Shown piece after piece: positions 5,514-9,853 of a stretch of 9,853 nt of DNA; the first letter of the stretch is position 1; every line of letters begins with the position of its first letter. The position numbers and the translations under genes were made by a program. The DNA comes from Chloroflexota bacterium (lineage in GTDB: Bacteria > Chloroflexota > UBA5177 > JANWHV01): positions 1-9,853 of the forward strand of contig JANWHO010000010.1 in NCBI GenBank assembly GCA_025450375.1. Direction: 5' to 3'. The notes under the pieces are model-generated. The model had not been told where the DNA came from, did not search any database, and saw only the letters and a program-made list of their open reading frames with translations.

Positions 5514-6296
5514 ATGGTCATGCCGCGTCTACTCAGCGAACCCGATTGGTTGTTGCAAATCCCCAACGACTCCGAGGAGGCGCCCTGGATGGTCATGCCC
5601 GACTATCAAACGCGGGTGATTAACCTACTTCTTTCCATCCTGCGCCGCTACCGCGATGAAATGCGCTTGCGTTGGTACATAGGCTCCGAATTGATGGTCG
5701 TCTTGCCGCGCCCCGGCATGGCGAGCATCGAGGTCGCGCCCGACCTGTTCGTTGCCGAGGGTGACGATACCTGGCGGGAATCGTGGAACGTGGACGGCGA
5801 GGGGGAAGCGCCGCGATTCGTGTTGGAAGTGGTCACCAAGGCGAGTTGGGAACGCGATACGACGGAGAAAGTCAGCCTCTATGAGCGGATGGGCGTGGAG
5901 GAATACGCCATATTCGCGCCCGAACGGCTGCGGCGAACTCCCCGATTGTCCGGCTACCGCCGGGGTGCGCATGGCAAGTGGGAGCGGTGGCCGCTGGAGG
6001 CGGGGGCGCTGAAGAGCACCGCTCTGGGCGGTTTGACCCTTGAGGTGGAGGAAGGAAGGTACCTTCGCCTCCGTGACCCGGACGGCCACCGGCTGCTCTC
6101 GGATCTTGAAGCGGAACGGCTCGCGGTCCAGCGGGCGGAGGCGGAGGCTCAGCGGGCGGAGGCGGAGGCCCAGCGGGCGACCGAAGCCGAACAGCGCGTG
6201 GAGATCGAGGCGCTGGCCCGGCACGAGGCGGAGAGCCGGGTGGCCGCGCTCGAAGCCGAGATTGCCCGCTTGCGCGCTCAACAGCCAGAGCATTGA
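5514..6296 (+). CDS. Uma2-family (DUF820) putative endonuclease with coiled-coil tail
   Basis: The first 190 or so of 260 residues form a Uma2 domain, a PD-(D/E)XK-like nuclease fold common in cyanobacteria and Chloroflexota whose role is not established. Visible landmarks are an N-terminal helical part with PDYQTRVINLL (as in the usual 'H/Q..v..nL' region), APDLFVAEGDD with candidate acidic residue D77, and RFVLEVVTKAS with E105. DTTEKVSLYERMGVEEYAIFAPE (115-137) then matches the family's D...K...Y...GV.EYW.. block. The family's EVlSpS is EVVTKAS here and the usual W after EY is absent. From about 198 to 256 the chain is an Ala/Glu/Arg-rich heptad coiled coil containing two exact QRAEAEA units, probably for oligomerisation. 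The start is fixed by GGGAGGGG. It may be co-transcribed with the small membrane protein 69 nt downstream. The nuclease role is a family prediction. Confidence 0.85.
   Translation: MVMPRLLSEPDWLLQIPNDSEEAPWMVMPDYQTRVINLLLSILRRYRDEMRLRWYIGSELMVVLPRPGMASIEVAPDLFVAEGDDTWRESWNVDGEGEAPRFVLEVVTKASWERDTTEKVSLYERMGVEEYAIFAPERLRRTPRLSGYRRGAHGKWERWPLEAGALKSTALGGLTLEVEEGRYLRLRDPDGHRLLSDLEAERLAVQRAEAEAQRAEAEAQRATEAEQRVEIEALARHEAESRVAALEAEIARLRAQQPEH
6129..6179 (+). repeat. 21-bp in-frame tandem repeat encoding heptads
   Basis: Two copies of a 21-bp unit (6129-6149 and 6150-6170) differ only at the last base. A third diverges after nine bases (6171-6179). Each unit encodes QRAEAEA, exactly one coiled-coil heptad, so copy-number change would keep both frame and register. 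Confidence 0.85.
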
Positions 6297-6350
6297 CATC
6301 TTGCCCGCGTTGCTGGGGCGATCGATTCCAGGCGGCGGCAGTAAGTATGT

Positions 6351-6358
6351 AGGAGGAG
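6351..6358 (+). promoter_or_regulatory. Strong ribosome binding site
   Basis: AGGAGGAG is followed by two in-frame ATGs, at 6360 and 6366. The first is only one base after the run, while the second is 7 nt away, so the second is the likelier start. Confidence 0.6.
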
Positions 6359-6365
6359 AATGACG

Positions 6366-6554
6366 ATGGATTTTATCGAGCGTTGGTTCCATGTCTCGCC
6401 CGACGGCGGCAATGGGTCGCTTGAAGTGCTCTACGTCGTGGCCGTATTGGCCGTGATCGCGATGATCCTCTTCCGTCACCATCTGGGCAACTTGGCGGCG
6501 CGGGTCGCGCCGAGCCTGGGCAAGCGCGACGGAGATGATGTCCCACGCTCGTAA
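6366..6554 (+). CDS. Small single-pass membrane protein, unknown function
   Basis: This 62-residue protein has a short polar N-terminus (MDFIERWFHVSPDGGNGS), one hydrophobic segment at about 19-37 (LEVLYVVAVLAVIAMILF) and a basic, then acidic, C-terminal tail (RHHLGNLAARVAPSLGKR, then DGDD). The basic residues after the segment suggest the C-terminus stays in the cytoplasm. I do not recognise the family. The strong Shine-Dalgarno, codon use like its neighbours and the clean membrane segment argue that it is real. It follows the Uma2 gene by 69 nt and precedes the Asp-box gene by 131 nt, all on the plus strand. The alternative ATG at 6360 adds two residues. Confidence 0.7.
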   Translation: MDFIERWFHVSPDGGNGSLEVLYVVAVLAVIAMILFRHHLGNLAARVAPSLGKRDGDDVPRS

Positions 6555-6612
6555 TCGCTTGGTTGGCGATAGGTCGCGGGACGAGGGCGCGTGAGGATGG
6601 GTGGAGCGCGGG

Positions 6613-6634
6613 GCCTCCGACCTCAGTCGGAGGC
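6613..6634. repeat. Perfect 9-bp hairpin between genes
   Basis: GCCTCCGAC (6613-6621) and GTCGGAGGC (6626-6634) pair perfectly around CTCA. No T-tract follows on the plus strand, so intrinsic termination is doubtful. It lies 58 nt after the small membrane gene and 51 nt before the Asp-box gene. It could be a terminator-like stem, an mRNA-stabilising stem or a dispersed genomic palindrome. Confidence 0.6.
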
Positions 6635-6685
6635 TTCCAGACTGCGCCCATTTTCAGATCGTAAATAGAATAGAGAGGAGCGGCC

Positions 6686-9600
6686 ATGCCAGCGGAAAGC
6701 GGGACGGCAACGCGGGGCTCGGCGGCGAATGGCGTCTCACCGGTCCTGGACCAACTCGAATGGCGCTGCGTCGGCCCGCATCGAGGGGGACGGGTCGTGG
6801 CGGTGGCCGGCGATCCGATCAACTCCATGGTCTTCTACTTTGGCGCCTGTGCCGGGGGCGTCTGGAAAACCAGTGATGGCGGCACGTATTGGGAGAACGT
6901 CTCGGATGGCTTTTTCACCACGGCGGCCATCGGGGCCATCGCGGTCGCGCCTTCCGATCCCAACGTACTCTATGCCGGCACGGGTGAGGCGTGCATTCGG
7001 GGCAACGTTTCGCACGGCGATGGCGTCTATAAGTCCACCGATGGCGGCAAAACCTGGAGCAATGTCGGGCTGCGGGACAGCCGGCATATCGCGAAGATCC
7101 GCGTGCATCCCCACAATCCCGATCAGGTCTTTGTCGCGGCGCTGGGGCACGCCTTTGGTCCCAACGAGGAGCGTGGGGTTTTCCGATCGGCCGATGGCGG
7201 CGCCACCTGGGAGAAGATACTCTATCGGAGCGAGAACGCGGGGGCGGCGGATCTCTCGCTGGACCCTCACAACCCGCGTATCCTCTACGCGACCATCTGG
7301 CAGACCCGGCGCTCGCCCTGGAGTCTGGAGAGCGGCGGCCCGGAGTGCGGCATCTTCCGTTCAACCGATGGCGGCACGACCTGGACCGAGATCACCCGCA
7401 ACTCGGGCCTTCCCAAAGGGGTGCTGGGGAAGATAGGGGTTGCCGTCTCTCCGGCCCGCGCCGACCGCGTCTATGCGCTGATCGAGGCCGAGGACGGGGC
7501 GCTGTTCCGTTCCGACGATGGGGGCGAGAGCTGGACCCGCCTGTGCGAGGATCCCAAGCTGCGCCGCCGGGCCTGGTATTACAGCCATCTCTACGCCGAT
7601 CCCCAAGACCCCGACACCTGCTGGGTGCTGAATCTCGCCTGCTGGAAGTCTATCGATGGCGGCAAGAGCTTCGAGGGGGTTCCCACGCCCCACGGAGACA
7701 ACCACGACCTCTGGATCGACCCCGCCAATCCGCTTCGGATGATCGAGGGGAATGACGGGGGCGCCTGCGTCAGCTTCAACGGCGGCGCCTCGTGGTCCAC
7801 TATCTACAATCAGCCGACCGCCCAGTTCTATCACGTCACCACGGATACCCGCGTGCCCTATCGGATCTACGGCTCGCAGCAGGATAACTCGGCCCTGAGC
7901 TTGCCGAGCCGATCCCTGGTCGGGGCCATTGGGGAAAGCGAGTGGTTTGTTCCCGGCGGCGGGGAAAGCGGCTATATCGCGGTCCGGCCCGACCAACCGG
8001 ACATTGTCTACGCCGGAGCGATCGGCAGCGGCTTTGGCAACGGCCTGCTCTGGCGTCACGATCACGCCCATCAAACCGACCGGAACATCACCGTCTGGCC
8101 GGAGGTGACCGGGATGGGCGAGGGCGCCGACGCTCTCAAGTACCGCTTCCAGTGGACCTTCCCGGTGGAGATCTCACCCCACGACTCGAACGTACTCTAC
8201 GTGGCCGGGAACCGCCTGTTCCGCTCCACCGACGAAGGGGCAAGCTGGGAGGTGATCAGTCCCGATCTGACCCGCGATGACCCGAGCAAGCAAAGATCCT
8301 CGGGCGGCCCAATCACCAAGGACAATACGGGAGCCGAGGTCTATAACACGATCTTTGCCTTCCAAGAATCGCCGCATCAGCGAGGGCTCTTCTGGGCAGG
8401 CAGCGATGATGGGCTGGTTCACCTATCGCGCGACGGTGGCCAGAGCTGGGAGAACATCACCCCACCTCAGTTGCCGGAGTGGGCGCTGGTGAGCATGATC
8501 GAACTCTCCCCACGCGACGCCGGCACGGTCTACCTGGCTGCTACCCGCTACAAGCTGGACGATTGCCGGCCTTATCTCTTCCGCACCCGCGATTATGGCG
8601 CGACCTGGGAGGCGATCACCGCCGGCATCCCTGAACATGATTTTACCCGCGCGATCAGGGTGGATCCGGTCGTCCCAGGGCTGCTGTACGCGGGGACGGA
8701 GACCGGGCTCTATGTCTCGTTCGACGATGGAGGGCAGTGGGCGCGGCTTGGGGGAACCCTGCCGGTGGCGCCGATCTACGATATGGTCCGCAAGGATGGT
8801 GACCTGGTGGTGGCCACGCATGGCCGCGCCTTCTGGATCCTCGAGGATGTGACGCTCCTGCGCCAACTGGCCGAGGGCGCCAGGGTCGCGGACCAACCCC
8901 AGCTTTTCGCTCCGGCGCCGACCGACGGCTACCGCGTCTTTGCCTTTGATACCGCGGCGCCCGGCATCAGCTACGGCTACACCGGCCCACTGGTCCACGG
9001 ACGGCGTCTGAAGCAACTCCCGGATGGGCGTGGCGAGACCACCTTCCTGGATGCTGGGAAAAACCCGCCGGCCGGCGTGGCGGTGCGCTACTGGCTCCCC
9101 GCCAAGCCCGAGGGCGACGTGACCCTGACCTTCCTTGACGCGGAGGGGAATACGCTCCGAAGCTTCACCAGCAAGAAGGAGAAGCCCGCGCGTAAAACCG
9201 ACGAGGACGACGCCGGGAAGCAGGACACGGCCCCGGCACTCGGCGGGGAGGGGCGCGAGGGCCCGCTCGCCGCTGGGGCCGAACCGGAGGAGGAGGAGAA
9301 GCCCGACGAGAAGCAGCCGCTCGTCGCGAAGGAGGCGGGGATGAACCGCTTCATTTGGGACATGCGCGGCGCCGAAGCACGGAAGGTCAAGGGCGACACC
9401 AGCATGGCATTCTTCCTGAATGGCCCCACCGTGCTGCCCGGCCACTATCAGGTGCGTCTACAGGTGGGCGATCACTCGTGGACGCAGCCGATTGAGATCC
9501 TACCCGACCCGCGCGGTCATGAAACGCCAGACGGGGATCGGGCGCGGTACGACTTGCTGATGAACATCAACCAGAAGGTGAGCGACGCCCACGACGCGGT

Positions 9601-9853
9601 CAACCAGATCCGCGACATCAACGAGCAGTTGGCGGCCTGGAAGAAGCGCGTCAAGGAGCAGGAGCCCGTCGCGGGAATCGGGGAGGCCGCCGAGTCGTTA
9701 CGGAAGATCCTGATTGCCATCGAACAGGAACTCTTCAAAACCGAGCCGCATACTGACCTGGACTACACGACGGTGCTGAAGCTGAGCGCCCGGATGGCCG
9801 CGCTGAAATTCGCGGTCGATTTCACGGACTACGCCCCGACCACCCAGGCAATG
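6686..9853 (+). CDS. Large Asp-box/BNR-repeat beta-propeller protein, partial
   Basis: The frame is open from the ATG at 6686 to the window end: 1056 codons, no stop, C-terminus missing. AGAGAGGAG (6672-6680) lies 5 nt upstream, and an in-frame TAG at 6671 rules out an earlier start. Residues 28-730 or so hold about eleven Asp boxes of the S-x-D-x-G-x-S/T-W type, starting near residues 63, 117, 168, 226, 276, 322, 363, 514, 581, 634 and 678, often preceded by DPxNPxxxYA. This is the sortilin/VPS10-like, BNR 'glycosyl hydrolase' group, which folds as large beta-propellers. Asp boxes are structural, so hydrolase activity is not shown. A beta-rich region follows, then a charged linker (about 832-880, Glu/Lys-rich), a FIWDMRG-containing segment and a helical part from about 952 (NINQKVSDAHDAVNQIRDIN). 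No signal peptide, lipobox or membrane segment is present at the start, although relatives are often exported. Substrate and role are unknown. Confidence 0.88.
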   Translation, partial: MPAESGTATRGSAANGVSPVLDQLEWRCVGPHRGGRVVAVAGDPINSMVFYFGACAGGVWKTSDGGTYWENVSDGFFTTAAIGAIAVAPSDPNVLYAGTGEACIRGNVSHGDGVYKSTDGGKTWSNVGLRDSRHIAKIRVHPHNPDQVFVAALGHAFGPNEERGVFRSADGGATWEKILYRSENAGAADLSLDPHNPRILYATIWQTRRSPWSLESGGPECGIFRSTDGGTTWTEITRNSGLPKGVLGKIGVAVSPARADRVYALIEAEDGALFRSDDGGESWTRLCEDPKLRRRAWYYSHLYADPQDPDTCWVLNLACWKSIDGGKSFEGVPTPHGDNHDLWIDPANPLRMIEGNDGGACVSFNGGASWSTIYNQPTAQFYHVTTDTRVPYRIYGSQQDNSALSLPSRSLVGAIGESEWFVPGGGESGYIAVRPDQPDIVYAGAIGSGFGNGLLWRHDHAHQTDRNITVWPEVTGMGEGADALKYRFQWTFPVEISPHDSNVLYVAGNRLFRSTDEGASWEVISPDLTRDDPSKQRSSGGPITKDNTGAEVYNTIFAFQESPHQRGLFWAGSDDGLVHLSRDGGQSWENITPPQLPEWALVSMIELSPRDAGTVYLAATRYKLDDCRPYLFRTRDYGATWEAITAGIPEHDFTRAIRVDPVVPGLLYAGTETGLYVSFDDGGQWARLGGTLPVAPIYDMVRKDGDLVVATHGRAFWILEDVTLLRQLAEGARVADQPQLFAPAPTDGYRVFAFDTAAPGISYGYTGPLVHGRRLKQLPDGRGETTFLDAGKNPPAGVAVRYWLPAKPEGDVTLTFLDAEGNTLRSFTSKKEKPARKTDEDDAGKQDTAPALGGEGREGPLAAGAEPEEEEKPDEKQPLVAKEAGMNRFIWDMRGAEARKVKGDTSMAFFLNGPTVLPGHYQVRLQVGDHSWTQPIEILPDPRGHETPDGDRARYDLLMNINQKVSDAHDAVNQIRDINEQLAAWKKRVKEQEPVAGIGEAAESLRKILIAIEQELFKTEPHTDLDYTTVLKLSARMAALKFAVDFTDYAPTTQAM

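Noticed and set aside
5625..6482. Minus-strand open frame of 285 codons
   Set aside because: It is antisense to the Uma2 gene and the small membrane gene, both of which have strong starts. The product looks like reversed codon bias.
8423..9445. Minus-strand open frame of 340 codons, and a similar one at 7361-8074
   Set aside because: Both are antisense to the Asp-box gene, whose repeats run in frame through the region. No recognisable motif or ribosome site.
1..9853. CRISPR arrays, tRNA or rRNA genes, transposases, toxin-antitoxin pairs
   Set aside because: None was seen on either strand. The only tandem repeats are the coiled-coil codons at 6129-6179 and the 11-bp operator-like units.

Overview
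The window is GC-rich, densely packed bacterial DNA with short intergenic gaps, ATGA/GTGA start-stop overlaps and heavy use of G/C-ending codons. No rRNA, tRNA, phage, integrase or CRISPR sequence is visible. A Uma2 (DUF820) nuclease with a coiled-coil tail, a long Asp-box (BNR) repeat protein and a cupredoxin lipoprotein together suggest a Chloroflexota-like bacterium, perhaps near Thermomicrobia. That placement is inferred from gene content and general style, not from a marker gene.

Positions 1-3408 are all on the minus strand. Read in transcription order, they hold an OmpR-family response regulator and its HAMP-type sensor kinase (overlapping by 4 nt), then a 270-bp gap, a cupredoxin lipoprotein, and a GT-A-like glycosyltransferase that runs off the left edge. 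The gap is the most structured non-coding part of the window. Just downstream of the kinase it has three CTTCA repeats exactly 11 bp apart followed by a -10-like hexamer, which is the layout of a PhoB/OmpR-type activated promoter. Two inverted repeats that share the same CGATACGC end sequence follow. The simplest reading is that the two-component system controls the cupredoxin gene next to it, and possibly the glycosyltransferase.

Positions 3409-3594 form a divergent intergenic region. From 3595 to 5350 the plus strand carries folB, folP and folK. These are three consecutive tetrahydrofolate steps, each gene overlapping the next by 4 nt, so they are almost certainly one translationally coupled operon. 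folB has no Shine-Dalgarno sequence and a -10-like TACACT 7 nt before its ATG, so it may be read from a leaderless transcript.

Positions 5514-6554 hold a Uma2-family protein with a heptad-repeat coiled-coil C-terminus and a 62-residue single-pass membrane protein of unknown function. A perfect 9-bp hairpin follows. From 6686 to the right edge runs a protein of at least 1056 residues with about eleven Asp boxes. It belongs to the sortilin/BNR-like 'glycosyl hydrolase' group but has no signal peptide in this copy.

No complete novel system is evident. The parts that most merit follow-up are the 11-bp operator array, the cupredoxin with a probable glutamine axial ligand, the paired palindromes at 1301-1471, and the signal-less Asp-box protein.
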